Source of the DNA: JANNWF01 sp052390415 | GTDB lineage: Bacteria > Pseudomonadota > Gammaproteobacteria > Xanthomonadales > Xanthomonadaceae | Reading direction: 5' to 3' | Length of the DNA: 24,411 nt | Assembly (NCBI GenBank): GCA_052390415.1 | Contig: JBQTGY010000116.1 | Location: 1-24,411, forward strand | Shown here: positions 1 to 7,166 of the stretch, one piece after another | How positions within the stretch are numbered: position 1 is the stretch's first letter | Layout: the number at the start of each line of letters is the position of its first letter | Notes under the pieces: generated by a model | What the model was told of the DNA's origin: nothing | Database searches by the model: none | The model's input: the letters and a program-made list of their open reading frames with translations, nothing else | Translations under genes and position numbers: made by a program

Positions 1-1362
1 GTGATCGACATGGGTGTGATGGTGCCGGCGCAGACGATTCTTGATCGTGCACGCACTGAAAACGTCGATCTGATCGGTCTCTCGGGTCTGATTACGCCCT
101 CGCTCGAGGAAATGACGCATCTGGCGCGCGAGATGCAGCGGCAAGGTTTCACCACGCCGCTGCTGATTGGTGGCGCGACCACTTCACGCGCGCACACCGC
201 ATTGAAGATCGCACCTCACTATCGTTCACCAACCGTGTGGGTGAAGGACGCGTCTCGCGCCGTAGGCGTTGCGCAATCACTCATCAGTGCCGACCTGCGC
301 GGCAATTTTGTGGCCGCCAACGAGTCGGATTACGCCGCGATTCGCGAGCGCCACAAGGATCGTGGCAGTCACAAGCGTCTGATCAGCCTCGATACGGCGC
401 GTGCGCAAGCCTTTAAGGGCAACTGGAGCACCTACACGCCGCCAGCACCGAAGCAGCCCGGCATCACCGTGTTCGACGATTACCCTTTGGAAGACCTGGT
501 CGAGATCATCGACTGGACGCCGTTTTTTCAGACGTGGGAACTGGCTGGCCGTTACCCGGCGATCCTGACCGACGAGGTGGTCGGTGCTCAGGCCAGTGAG
601 TTGTATCGCGATGCGCGCGCCATGCTGGATAAAATCGTGGCGGAGAAGTGGTTGCAGGCGAAGGCCGTGGTTGGCTTGTGGCCGGCGAATTCAGACGGCG
701 ATGACGTGGTGGTGACCTTGCCCGACGGGGGAGCCGAAGCCAGTGCGCGATTGCACTTTCTGCGTCAGCAAGTCGACAAACCGGTCGAACGTCCGGACTT
801 CTGTCTGGCCGACTTCATCGCACCTAAAACCTCCGGCAAACAAGACTGGATCGGTGCGTTCGCAGTCACCGCCGGCATCGGCATCGAACCTCACCTCGCC
901 CGCTATGACGCCGAGTTCGATGATTACCGCAGCATCTTGCTCAAATCACTGGCCGACCGTTTGGCCGAAGCATTGGCGGAGCGCTTGCATCAGCGTGTGC
1001 GCACCGAGATCTGGGGGTATGCCAGCGACGAGTCGCTGGACGCCGAAGCCCTGATCCGCGAGCAATACCAAGGCATTCGACCAGCGCCAGGTTATCCCGC
1101 CTGTCCCGATCACACCGAGAAAGGCACATTGTTCCGACTGCTGGACGCAGAGCAGAACACCAGCCTGAGTCTGACCGACAGCTTTGCCATGTATCCCACG
1201 GCCGCCGTATCCGGTTATTACTTTTCGCACCCGGACAGCCAATATTTCGTGCTCGGCAAAGTCTCGCGCGAGCAGGTGGAAGACTACGCCGCGCGCAAAG
1301 GTTGGACGATGGCGCAAGCCGAGCGTTGGTTGGCACCCAACCTGGATTACGACCCGGATTGA
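1..1362 (+). CDS. metH: Methionine synthase, cobalamin-dependent (C-terminal part, 5' end outside window)
   Basis: This is the C-terminal 453 residues of MetH, which moves a methyl group from methyltetrahydrofolate to homocysteine through cobalamin in the cytoplasm. The frame is open at base 1, so the start lies outside the window; the GTG at base 1 is just an internal Val codon. Residues 1-75 are the end of the B12-binding domain (DMGVMVPAQ, GLSGLITPSLEEM, LIGGATTSRAHTA). The cobalt-ligand histidine motif would lie upstream. From about residue 155 follows the AdoMet-dependent reactivation domain, with RPAPGYPACPDHTEK near 365-380, which carries the RxxxGY motif for AdoMet, and the late SGYYFSHPDSQYF segment. 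The protein ends normally at TGA 1360-1362. A palindromic repeat 27 bases downstream may act in 3'-end formation. Whether the homocysteine-binding domain is fused or encoded separately cannot be seen. Identification is firm. Confidence 0.96.
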   Translation: MIDMGVMVPAQTILDRARTENVDLIGLSGLITPSLEEMTHLAREMQRQGFTTPLLIGGATTSRAHTALKIAPHYRSPTVWVKDASRAVGVAQSLISADLRGNFVAANESDYAAIRERHKDRGSHKRLISLDTARAQAFKGNWSTYTPPAPKQPGITVFDDYPLEDLVEIIDWTPFFQTWELAGRYPAILTDEVVGAQASELYRDARAMLDKIVAEKWLQAKAVVGLWPANSDGDDVVVTLPDGGAEASARLHFLRQQVDKPVERPDFCLADFIAPKTSGKQDWIGAFAVTAGIGIEPHLARYDAEFDDYRSILLKSLADRLAEALAERLHQRVRTEIWGYASDESLDAEALIREQYQGIRPAPGYPACPDHTEKGTLFRLLDAEQNTSLSLTDSFAMYPTAAVSGYYFSHPDSQYFVLGKVSREQVEDYAARKGWTMAQAERWLAPNLDYDPD

Positions 1363-1389
1363 GGTATCAAATCCTTTCTTGTGCGAGCC

Positions 1390-1471
1390 TCAACGCGGAG
1401 ACGCAGAGGAACGCGGAGGAAAGCAGAAGCCGGAAGGTCCAGGCGCGCGCCCCTCTGCGCCTCCGCGTTGA
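1390..1471. repeat. Dispersed palindromic repeat (CGCAGAGG type), copy 1
   Basis: The left arm (1390-1409, TCAACGCGGAGACGCAGAGG) and the right arm (1452-1471) are inverted copies that match at 19 of 20 positions, separated by about 42 bases. A related element with the same arm sequence lies at 18204-18339. Repeats of this purine-rich type are scattered through many bacterial genomes, from general knowledge. The stem could also stop transcription after metH. No gene is needed to explain the interval 1363-1500. Confidence 0.8.
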
Positions 1472-1500
1472 ACGCCGTTGCGGTTCAGTACCAACGCAAA

Positions 1501-1878
1501 CTACCGCGACCGGCAAGCTCCGGTGCGAGTCGTTTCGCGATCACCATCGTCGTAAAGCACGTTGATGGTGCTGCCGTCGCTGCCAATTTGAGTGATCTGG
1601 CCACCGTACCACTCCGCACCACCCTGCCATTGACATTCGATCCGCGTACCGACGGTCCATGTGTAGGGCCGCACCAGATGCACCGGCAGATTTTCGTTGG
1701 TGCCATCGTCATAAGCGATGGCGACCGTATTGCCAGAGCGCGCTTGCACCACACCCGGAAACCAGAACTGACCGCCTCGCCACTGCGCCAACACCCAATC
1801 GCCGGGCTCTTGTGCGAAGACTTCTCGCGGCAGAAGCAATGCCAGAATCAGGCTGAGCAGGAACGCGGTGGTTTTCAT
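1501..1878 (-). CDS. Secreted protein with two Tudor/agenet-like repeats
   Basis: The 125-residue product has a clear Sec signal peptide (MKTTAFLLSLILALLLP, cleavage probably after FAQ near residue 23). The mature part is two copies of a repeat of about 48 residues. Copy 1 (about 25-72) has GDWVLAQWRGGQFWFPGVV and YDDGTNE. Copy 2 (about 73-118) has GTRIECQWQGGAEWYGGQI and YDDGDRE. The shared pattern is a QWxGG turn, an aromatic pair, a Val/Ile strand and YDDGxxE, which resembles small Tudor/agenet beta-barrels. Such domains often bind ligands through an aromatic cage, but no ligand can be predicted. The start is ATG 1878, with GGAG seven bases upstream inside the perfect palindrome GGAGATCTCC (1879-1888). 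The C terminus (TGACRSR) has an unpaired cysteine. It appears to be a single gene, set off from DUF1415 by a REP-like pair. Confidence 0.72.
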   Translation of the reverse strand: MKTTAFLLSLILALLLPREVFAQEPGDWVLAQWRGGQFWFPGVVQARSGNTVAIAYDDGTNENLPVHLVRPYTWTVGTRIECQWQGGAEWYGGQITQIGSDGSTINVLYDDGDRETTRTGACRSR

Positions 1879-1944
1879 GGAGATCTCCGTGGCGTGGGTG
1901 GGGTGAATGTTGATTCCAACTTGGTGAAGCAGGCGACTTTCTGA

Positions 1945-1969
1945 GACAGCCGAGCAAGCTCGGCTCTAC
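1945..1969 (-). repeat. GTAG-headed REP-like hairpin, copy 1a
   Basis: Read on the minus strand this is GTAGAGCCGAGCTTGCTCGG followed by CTG, a GTAG head and a GC-rich hairpin (AGCCGAGC/GCTCGGCT). It resembles the GTAG-type REP elements described in Stenotrophomonas and relatives. It pairs with the inverted copy at 2024-2046. Confidence 0.7.
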
Positions 1970-2023
1970 AAGAGCTCGCCATCACGCCATCGCCAGACCT
2001 TGCGGCCCAGCAAGCGAGCAGGT

Positions 2024-2046
2024 GTAGAGCGGAACTTGCTCCGCCG
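2024..2046 (+). repeat. GTAG-headed REP-like hairpin, copy 1b
   Basis: This reads GTAGAGCGGAACTTGCTCCG then CCG on the plus strand. It is an inverted partner of 1945-1969, with the GTAG heads facing each other across about 54 bases. The pair fills the gap between the Tudor-like gene and DUF1415. Confidence 0.7.
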
Positions 2047-2100
2047 CTCTCGTGCTGTTGGCGACGCGTCGATGCTGTCGTTGGAAAGCCCTGCATCAGT

Positions 2101-2676
2101 CTACTGCGGCGCGCACTCACTCAACAGCTGGCGCAATTTTTCTGCGCCCAACTCTCGCAGTCGAGCAACATTTCGCACCGGAATCCCGGCGACATCGGGG
2201 TAGCCGACAATCGCCCGTTCCACACTTTCTTCGCGCAACAGATGCAGCATCGGATAGGGCGAACGGTTGCTGTAATTCTCGGCGTCGTCCTCATCCGTGC
2301 CGCCGAATTGATAGTACGGATGAAAGCTTGCGACCTGATAAACGCCCTCCCAGTCCATTTCTGCCAACAACTCATCTGCCAGATTCAAGAACTGGTTATA
2401 GCCGTCGAAATTCTGCAATACGTGCGGATGAATCAGCACCGAGGTTTCCACCTCCGGCTGCGCGTCCAACAGTGTCAGCTCGGCGTGCAGGGCGTGCAGC
2501 AACTGCTCCTCATCCGTGGCGCCGGTGGTCACGAATCGCACGCGGTTCTGCATCAGTTCGCGCTTCGCGAAGGGACACAGGTTCATCGCCACCACCACGC
2601 GTTCGATCCACGCGCGGGTGGCGCTGATCGCTGGGTCGTCGTCGCTGCTGGAGTTATCTGCGTGCATGGATGTCAT
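2101..2676 (-). CDS. DUF1415 family protein
   Basis: This 191-residue cytoplasmic protein carries the conserved features of DUF1415, a family of unknown function found mainly in gamma- and betaproteobacteria. These are NLCPFAKRE (32-40) after the TRAWIERVV helix, FHPYYQFGGT (118-127), and the long NYSNRSPYPMLHLLREESV block (134-152). The C-terminal segment (VGYPDVAGIPVRNVARLRELG) is also typical. The start is ATG 2676, with GGAG six bases upstream; a second ATG three codons in (2667) is possible. It lies 37 bases downstream of the secreted-protein gene and in the same direction, so co-transcription is plausible, although the products would be in different compartments. No catalytic role can be assigned. 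The conserved Cys34 and His119 are the obvious residues to look at first. Confidence 0.9.
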   Translation of the reverse strand: MTSMHADNSSSDDDPAISATRAWIERVVVAMNLCPFAKRELMQNRVRFVTTGATDEEQLLHALHAELTLLDAQPEVETSVLIHPHVLQNFDGYNQFLNLADELLAEMDWEGVYQVASFHPYYQFGGTDEDDAENYSNRSPYPMLHLLREESVERAIVGYPDVAGIPVRNVARLRELGAEKLRQLLSECAPQ

Positions 2677-2713
2677 TGCCTTCTCCGCGGGGGGCCAACA
2701 AAATCCGCGCCGC

Positions 2714-3847
2714 TTACCGTCTGCCCAGGCTTGGCTCGAAGCCGTTGCGAAAAATCAGCGCACCGGGTGCCTCCGGCGTACGCACACAGTCGTAGGTCTC
2801 GCCTATCCGCGGCCCGGTATCGACGACCGCGAAATCGCTGACCAGCACTGGCGTGCGGTTGCCGATACTGCCGGTCCAGAAGATCTGCGGCGTAATCCCC
2901 AAGCCCGCCCACGTCGCCGTGCTGTGACGGTCGCTGCTGAAGGTCAGTGCGATGTTGCCGCCGTCGGACAGCACCATTCCATAGCGCTGCATGGTACGCA
3001 GGATCACCTGCGCCGCTGCGTTGTAACCGGCGAAATTGAAGTCGCTACGCAACCGCAAGCGTGCGCCGTATGGGACGGTATCGATGGGTCCGCTAGGCCC
3101 GCCCGCGTGAGTCGCCGGCCGCACATAGAGCCTGCCCTGAACGCCACCCAAGGCAGCATCCGTGGCCATGCGACCGTTCGGCAGTATGAATCGGATCGCA
3201 TGACCCAGATCGCCGGAGGTGATCGCCGCTGCGGCGACGTCGTCGGCATTGGGCGCCAAGGGCGCAATGGGAAACCCGGCCGCATCGGCACTGGTGCAAT
3301 GCTCGCCACGACCCTCGCCCGGATACACCCGATCCAGATTCCACACCGCCAGACAATAAGCATTGATCTGGCCATCGATGATGTTGGCGGCAAAGGCCTC
3401 ATAAAGGACGTTGCCGCGCTGCACCAGCAAGTGACAGTCTTGATCTGAATTGGGACAGGTCTGTCCGTTCTGCGCTTCGATCGCGGCATCAGCCGGCACC
3501 GGCATCAAGGTCCCCAATGGCTCGCAATCGGGGGAGAAATAACCGTCGGGTTGGCCGTCGCCATCAAGGTGCTCGATGATCGGAAATTCCGGAGCGACCT
3601 CACCCGGAGCCATGCGCCGGAAATGCAGTCCGAAGTCGATCTGCATGCGGTTGGAATTGCCCCAACCTCCCAATCCGACCAGCCGGTTGATCATCGCCAA
3701 CGACTGTGGATGCAGCGGAGCGGCATTGATGGGTTGATGCCAGACCGCTGTGGGCGGGAAGCGCGGTGCTTGGCTAGGCGCTGGGACGCTCGCCACTAGC
3801 AGTGGCACCGCAAACAGCGCCGTCAAAACAGATCGTAGACTGCGCAT
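2714..3847 (-). CDS. Secreted protein of unknown function with C-terminal IFRNGFEP motif
   Basis: The 377-residue protein has an N-terminal signal peptide (RSLRSVLTALFAVPLLVASVP) and no further membrane segment. Conserved-looking blocks are CTSADAAGFPIAPL (about 194-207), AIRFILPNGR, YGARLRLRSDFNF and ILRTMQRYGMVLSDGGNIAL. These match, from memory, an unnamed family of bacterial exported proteins often found near carbohydrate-active or wall-associated genes; I know no established function. A segment near 94-101 (DGDGQPDG) looks like an Asp/Gly calcium-loop motif. The tail LIFRNGFEPSLGRR carries an IFxNGFE signature that, as I recall, recurs at the C termini of many secreted proteins of Rhodanobacteraceae-like bacteria. 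Start ATG 3847 has a near-ideal AGGAGG about eight bases upstream. It follows the barstar-like gene by 72 bases. Confidence 0.75.
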   Translation of the reverse strand: MRSLRSVLTALFAVPLLVASVPAPSQAPRFPPTAVWHQPINAAPLHPQSLAMINRLVGLGGWGNSNRMQIDFGLHFRRMAPGEVAPEFPIIEHLDGDGQPDGYFSPDCEPLGTLMPVPADAAIEAQNGQTCPNSDQDCHLLVQRGNVLYEAFAANIIDGQINAYCLAVWNLDRVYPGEGRGEHCTSADAAGFPIAPLAPNADDVAAAAITSGDLGHAIRFILPNGRMATDAALGGVQGRLYVRPATHAGGPSGPIDTVPYGARLRLRSDFNFAGYNAAAQVILRTMQRYGMVLSDGGNIALTFSSDRHSTATWAGLGITPQIFWTGSIGNRTPVLVSDFAVVDTGPRIGETYDCVRTPEAPGALIFRNGFEPSLGRR

Positions 3848-3919
3848 CGCTTGGCCTCCTGGTCACCCGATCACCCCAACCCGCGAAACGGGTTCGCCTT
3901 CAAAGCATTTCCTGGCGGC

Positions 3920-4273
3920 TCACGCGTCGAGTGCCAGCGCGAGAACTGGCGCCTGACCGGCCTCGACGCGTCGCCAGTTGACGAACGCGGCTCCTTCAAC
4001 AAGAGCATCAAATAGATCAGGGCAGCGGCGCTTGAACGCTTGCGCGTTATCAATGATCAGCGTCAGCACCTGACCGGAGTCAACGTGAACCGTGGTCATG
4101 CCTGAGCCTGGATCATCCAAGTCCGAAAGGCAGTCGATCCAAGCGTTCATGTTGCGGCCATAGAACGTCGGAAAACCAAAAGAAGAAGCAAATGCAGCGT
4201 GGAAAGATTCAACGTCCACGATCCTGTTTGAATCAATTCGTAAAATGGTCTGTGAATTACCAGACCAAATCAT
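3920..4273 (-). CDS. Barstar family protein (putative ribonuclease inhibitor)
   Basis: The 117-residue protein matches the barstar fold family. It has an N-terminal strand (TILRIDSNRIVD), a helix (VESFHAAFASSFGF), then the diagnostic FPTFYGRNMNAWIDCL block (34-49) with the acidic DLDDPGSGM segment. The C-terminal AAFVNWRRVEAGQAPVLALAL also fits. Barstar proteins bind and block secreted barnase-type RNases in the cytoplasm; many genomes carry barstar homologues with no known partner. No barnase-like gene is visible in the window. The ATG at 4273 lies inside the end of the DUF2058 gene (17-base overlap), so its translation is probably coupled to that gene. AGGTG lies about five bases upstream. 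Family assignment is strong; the partner is unknown. Confidence 0.9.
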   Translation of the reverse strand: MIWSGNSQTILRIDSNRIVDVESFHAAFASSFGFPTFYGRNMNAWIDCLSDLDDPGSGMTTVHVDSGQVLTLIIDNAQAFKRRCPDLFDALVEGAAFVNWRRVEAGQAPVLALALDA

Positions 4274-5018
4274 CTGGCACCTGATACAGCGGATCTGCGT
4301 AGGGATCTTCTTCCGCGGTCGCGTTCGGATCGACTTTCAACGCGATGGCCTGCGAGAAAATCTGCTCGGATTCGGCCAATACGCTGGCGCTGACCAACAG
4401 ATAGCGCCCCTCGTTCTGGACCACGCCCAATTCACCGGCGTTGAGCGCCTTCAGCTGGTCCGCATTGACATGGATACGCTTGATCTTGCCACCGTACTCA
4501 AAGTGGCGCGTCAACTCGGCGGCAGGATCGTTGAGTCCCTTGTCCTTCAGAAACGCAGCCAGTGCCGCACGTGCTTCACGACGCACCCGCGCGGCTTCCT
4601 GTTTGGCTTGCTCGGCGGCGATGCGCTCCGCTTTTTCCTGCAAGGCTCGCAGCGCAAAAGCCTTGCCCAGATCCATCTCAGGGCCACGCGCCGATTTCGC
4701 CGCTGGCCGCTTGTCGCTGCGCGTTGGCGCGGCCACGTTTGCACGCGGGTTGGGATTGCCATTGGGATTGACGACGCTGTTCTGGCTTGGATGCACGCGC
4801 GGACGGCCATCCTGTGGCCGTCTGGTCTCGCTGCCGGGGCGATTGTCGCGCCGGCGAGGATCAGTGCCGGGTGCGGCTGGCCGAGCGTTGCGCTGACCGC
4901 CGTCGTGGTGCGGACGTCGCTCACCGGAAGCTGGCGGGCGCGCTGGCGCAATATTCTTTTCAACGACAGGCGGCTTGAAGCCAAGCTGGGCCAGTTGATC
5001 GCGTAGGGAAATGCTCAT
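4257..5018 (-). CDS. DUF2058 family protein
   Basis: This is a 253-residue protein of the DUF2058 family, often labelled nucleoprotein or polynucleotide-associated enzyme regulator, with no proven function. The N terminus MSISLRDQLAQLGFK is the family start, so I place the start at ATG 5018; the frame stays open upstream but the added residues do not look like protein. Residues 20-115 are a low-complexity basic linker rich in Arg, Pro, Asn and Gly (repeated NPNGNPNPRAN and RRRDNRPGSETRR patches), likely disordered and possibly RNA binding. Residues 130-175 form a charged Ala/Glu/Lys helix. The C-terminal conserved part includes FEYGGKIKRIHVNADQ, GRYLLVSAS and the end DPYADPLYQVPDDLVW. It follows slyX by 25 bases and overlaps the barstar gene. 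No strong Shine-Dalgarno sequence is seen. Confidence 0.9.
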   Translation of the reverse strand: MSISLRDQLAQLGFKPPVVEKNIAPARPPASGERRPHHDGGQRNARPAAPGTDPRRRDNRPGSETRRPQDGRPRVHPSQNSVVNPNGNPNPRANVAAPTRSDKRPAAKSARGPEMDLGKAFALRALQEKAERIAAEQAKQEAARVRREARAALAAFLKDKGLNDPAAELTRHFEYGGKIKRIHVNADQLKALNAGELGVVQNEGRYLLVSASVLAESEQIFSQAIALKVDPNATAEEDPYADPLYQVPDDLVW

Positions 5019-5043
5019 CGGACAAAAATAGTGAAAGAAAGAA

Positions 5044-5295
5044 TTACCAGTGCGGCGGCGGGGTTTCGTCAGCAGCATCCGCATGCATGCCATTCCGAAG
5101 TTGACCAAGATCATCAAACGCGCGCCGCAACATTTCAGCGCTGCGCGCCACTTCCACACGGCTGGCGGCAAGCGCGTCGCTCAGTTCGAGCAAGGCCTGC
5201 TCCTGGAAGGCCAGCCGACTTTCGATGTCGACCAGTCGCTGTTCGGTGGATGCGCGATCCGTTGGCTCCGGACCTCGATTGAGTTCAATGTGCAT
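5044..5295 (-). CDS. slyX: SlyX family protein
   Basis: The 83-residue product is a short coiled-coil protein. TEQRLVDIESRLAFQEQALLELSDAL has the SlyX pattern of one long heptad helix with LAFQE. The tail DETPPPHW matches the family's PPPHY-like end, with Trp in place of Tyr. The role of SlyX is unknown. In Escherichia coli slyX sits next to fkpA and slyD, and here too an FKBP gene is its neighbour, which supports the call. I use ATG 5295 (MHIELNRG); an ATG at 5352 in the same frame would add 19 residues of unlikely sequence. No clear Shine-Dalgarno is visible for either start. A terminator-like hairpin at 5384-5421 separates it from the FKBP gene, so it probably has its own promoter. Confidence 0.85.
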   Translation of the reverse strand: MHIELNRGPEPTDRASTEQRLVDIESRLAFQEQALLELSDALAASRVEVARSAEMLRRAFDDLGQLRNGMHADAADETPPPHW

Positions 5296-5383
5296 CAAGC
5301 AACTTCGGTGATCGGAATGGACGTCGCCACGTGAACCTGGCACGGAGATCATAACTGCCGCCCGTCAGCGACGCCCGCATTGC

Positions 5384-5421
5384 CCAAAAAGCAAACGGCC
5401 GATGCGAGGCACCGGCCGTTT
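5384..5421 (-). terminator. Intrinsic terminator of the FKBP gene
   Basis: On the minus strand AAACGGCC and GGCCGTTT pair perfectly (8 bp; plus positions 5393-5400 and 5414-5421) around a 13-base loop, followed by the T-rich run TTTGCTTTTTGG. It lies about 80 bases after the FKBP stop codon, in the right direction. Confidence 0.8.
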
Positions 5422-5497
5422 GGTGGGTAACACGATGGTACTCGACTGCTACGCGTGATTGCCCGCGCGAATCGGCAAGCAATCCGCTGTCAGCGAA

Positions 5498-6238
5498 TTA
5501 CTTGCCTGGGACCGGAGCCGCTGCGGGTGCAGCTGCTTCCTTGACGATCTCGAGCAACTCAACTTCAAAACGCAAAGTGGCGTTGGGACCGATCGGACCC
5601 GGCGTACCGCGGTCGCCATAGGCCAGCTCAGACGGAATCCACAAGGTGTACTTCGCACCTACCGGCATCAGCTGCAAGGCTTCGGTCCAACCTGGGATGA
5701 CGGCATTCAGTGCGAACTGCGCCGGCTCACCACGATCCACGGAGCTGTCGAACTTGGTGCCATCGAGCAAGGTACCCACATAGTGAACCTTGACGGTGTC
5801 GGTGGCAGCGGGTTTGGCGCCGCTACCCGCGTTGACCACGGCGTACTGCAGGCCCGAGGCGGTGACCTGAACGCCCTTTTCGGACTTGTTTTTGGCCATG
5901 AAGGCTTCGCCTTCCGACTTGTTCTTGGTCGCCATCACAGCCGCTTCAGCTTCACGCTTGGCCTGCAGCTTGGCCGCAAAGCTCTGCTGCAAGGCGGTGG
6001 CTTCTTCCACCGTCATCTTGGACGCTTCGCCTTTCAGCGCCGATTGCAGCGCCTGGACAACCACGGCGACATCAATCTCGTCCTTGATCTGCGTCAGCGA
6101 ACCGCCGATCTGCATACCAACCATGTAGCTGACTTTGTCTTTCTCGGTCTTCAGCTCTTGACCGAAGGCAACGCCGGAACCGGCAAGAACGCTAGCCGTG
6201 GCAATGGCAAGCAGGGTGTGGCGTAGGGAAAACTTCAT
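5498..6238 (-). CDS. fkpA: Periplasmic FKBP-type peptidyl-prolyl isomerase (FkpA/Mip-like)
   Basis: The 246-residue protein catalyses cis-trans isomerisation of peptidyl-proline bonds and probably helps fold envelope proteins. Residues 1-26 are a Sec signal peptide ending AFGQ. Residues 30-125 form the helical FKBP N-terminal dimerisation domain (KDKVSYMVGMQIGGSL, then a long charged helix with a KNKSEGEAF/KNKSEKG repeat). The FKBP domain spans about 145-232, with VHYVGTLLDGTKFDSS, VIPGWTEALQLMPVG, IPSELAYGDRG and LRFEVELLEI, so Tyr153, Phe163, Asp164, Trp184, Tyr207 and Phe224 of the usual binding pocket are present. A short Ala/Pro-rich tail ends PVPGK. Start ATG 6238 has GGAG seven bases upstream. 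It is probably a single-gene unit with its own terminator. FkpA is the likely name, but Mip-like is equally apt. Confidence 0.93.
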   Translation of the reverse strand: MKFSLRHTLLAIATASVLAGSGVAFGQELKTEKDKVSYMVGMQIGGSLTQIKDEIDVAVVVQALQSALKGEASKMTVEEATALQQSFAAKLQAKREAEAAVMATKNKSEGEAFMAKNKSEKGVQVTASGLQYAVVNAGSGAKPAATDTVKVHYVGTLLDGTKFDSSVDRGEPAQFALNAVIPGWTEALQLMPVGAKYTLWIPSELAYGDRGTPGPIGPNATLRFEVELLEIVKEAAAPAAAPVPGK

Positions 6239-6542
6239 CTGTCACTCCAAGGAATTGAGCAATCGGCGTTTTACTGCCCCGACTGCAAAGGGCCGCGTAT
6301 TGTGGGGGTCGACCCCGCACCCGTGCAACGCGGCGGCTATGACCACCTGTTTTTGGAAAAGTTCCTGTGCGCGCCAGAAGAATCCTGGCTGCGAAGACGT
6401 CCTGCCCACAGGCCGAGCTTCGGTTGCCATACATGGAGCAGGTCCATGTATGTGCACACGCCAGCCCCTATGCTTTCATCATCACTCGCTCAAAACCAAG
6501 CGACGGTCAGGCTGTCACCCATTCCAACCAACGGAGTCGTTC
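6239..6542. other. Divergent intergenic region between fkpA and the NTF2-like gene
   Basis: This 304-base gap must hold the promoters of two divergent genes. Apart from the 25-base inverted repeat at 6428-6452, I see no ORF with coding character, no RNA gene and no convincing -35/-10 pair. Confidence 0.6.
6428..6452. promoter_or_regulatory. Perfect 10-bp inverted repeat, possible operator
   Basis: CATACATGGA and TCCATGTATG are exact inverted copies separated by five bases (GCAGG). The element lies about 90 bases before the NTF2-like start and about 190 bases before the divergent fkpA start. It has no T-tract and lies in the divergent promoter region, so an operator is more likely than a terminator. 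No regulator can be named. Confidence 0.45.
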
Positions 6543-7043
6543 ATGGAAACTCTTGTCGCACTTGCCGCCGCCCGCGCCGCGAATCCGCACGCGCCTGCTG
6601 CGGGTTCAGAAGCTGAAGCGGCGGCGCTGAAGACCTTCGCCACGTTTTTTTCAAGCTTTGCGCCCGACCGTGTCGACCAACTGCTGGGGAGCACTTATAG
6701 CCCGGATGTTTACTTCAACGACACATTGAAGTCCGTTCGCGGCAGTGCAGCGCTTGCCCACTACCTGAAAGAGAGCGCGGCTGCGGTTGAGGACTGTCGC
6801 GTCACCATCGAAGACGCCACCCGCACCGCGGAAGGCGACTACCTGCTGCGCTGGAAAATGATGATCCGCTTCAAGAAGCTTCGACGCGGTGTCGACACAT
6901 GGACCGTGGGCATGAGCCATCTGCGCTTTGATTCCGCCGGCCGGGTGGCCTACCACCAGGACTATTGGAATGCCGCTGATGGCATTTACGAACACGTTCC
7001 AGTGTTGGGGTGGATGATTCGGGCGTTGAAGAAGCGGCTTTGA
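6543..7043 (+). CDS. NTF2-like/SnoaL-like protein
   Basis: The 166-residue cytoplasmic protein fits the NTF2-like cone fold used by ketosteroid isomerase, SnoaL and many small binding proteins. An N-terminal helix (LKTFATFFSSF) precedes YSPDVYFNDTLKSVRGSAALAHYL, the typical 'polluting strand plus region' pattern. It is followed by TAEGDYLLRWKMMIRF, a mid-sheet segment MSHLRFDSAGRVAYHQDYWN, and a hydrophobic/basic tail (VLGWMIRALKKRL). Chromosomal members with the YHQDYWN signature are often adjacent to photolyase or sigma-factor genes in other genomes, as I recall, but no such neighbour exists here. I chose ATG 6543 because GGAG lies seven bases upstream and family similarity begins there, although the frame is open further 5'. 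The substrate is unknown. Confidence 0.8.
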   Translation: METLVALAAARAANPHAPAAGSEAEAAALKTFATFFSSFAPDRVDQLLGSTYSPDVYFNDTLKSVRGSAALAHYLKESAAAVEDCRVTIEDATRTAEGDYLLRWKMMIRFKKLRRGVDTWTVGMSHLRFDSAGRVAYHQDYWNAADGIYEHVPVLGWMIRALKKRL

Positions 7044-7110
7044 GCAAATGTTCAGGTGTGATCGTCTTGGCGCAACCGACGAAGGAAAAGTGCGTCAAGT
7101 GTGGATGAGG

Positions 7111-7138
7111 GGCGCAGCGGAGCGAGCTCCGCTCTACC
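7111..7138 (-). repeat. GTAG-headed REP-like hairpin, copy 2a
   Basis: On the minus strand this reads GGTAGAGCGGAGCTCGCTCC followed by GCTGCGCC, the same head and stem as 1945-1969 and 2024-2046. It lies downstream of the NTF2-like gene. Confidence 0.7.
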
Positions 7139-7166
7139 AAAGCTGAGCCATGGCGGCGTTGCTGTT

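Noticed and set aside
1879..1888. GGAGATCTCC palindrome at the ribosome-binding site of the Tudor-like gene as a dedicated operator
   Set aside because: Ten-base palindromes containing GGAG arise easily by chance; no matching site elsewhere in the window and no regulator nearby.
3920..5018. Toxin-antitoxin pair made of the barstar homologue and DUF2058
   Set aside because: DUF2058 lacks any nuclease or toxin motif and is a widespread housekeeping-like family; only the inhibitor half of a barnase system is recognisable.
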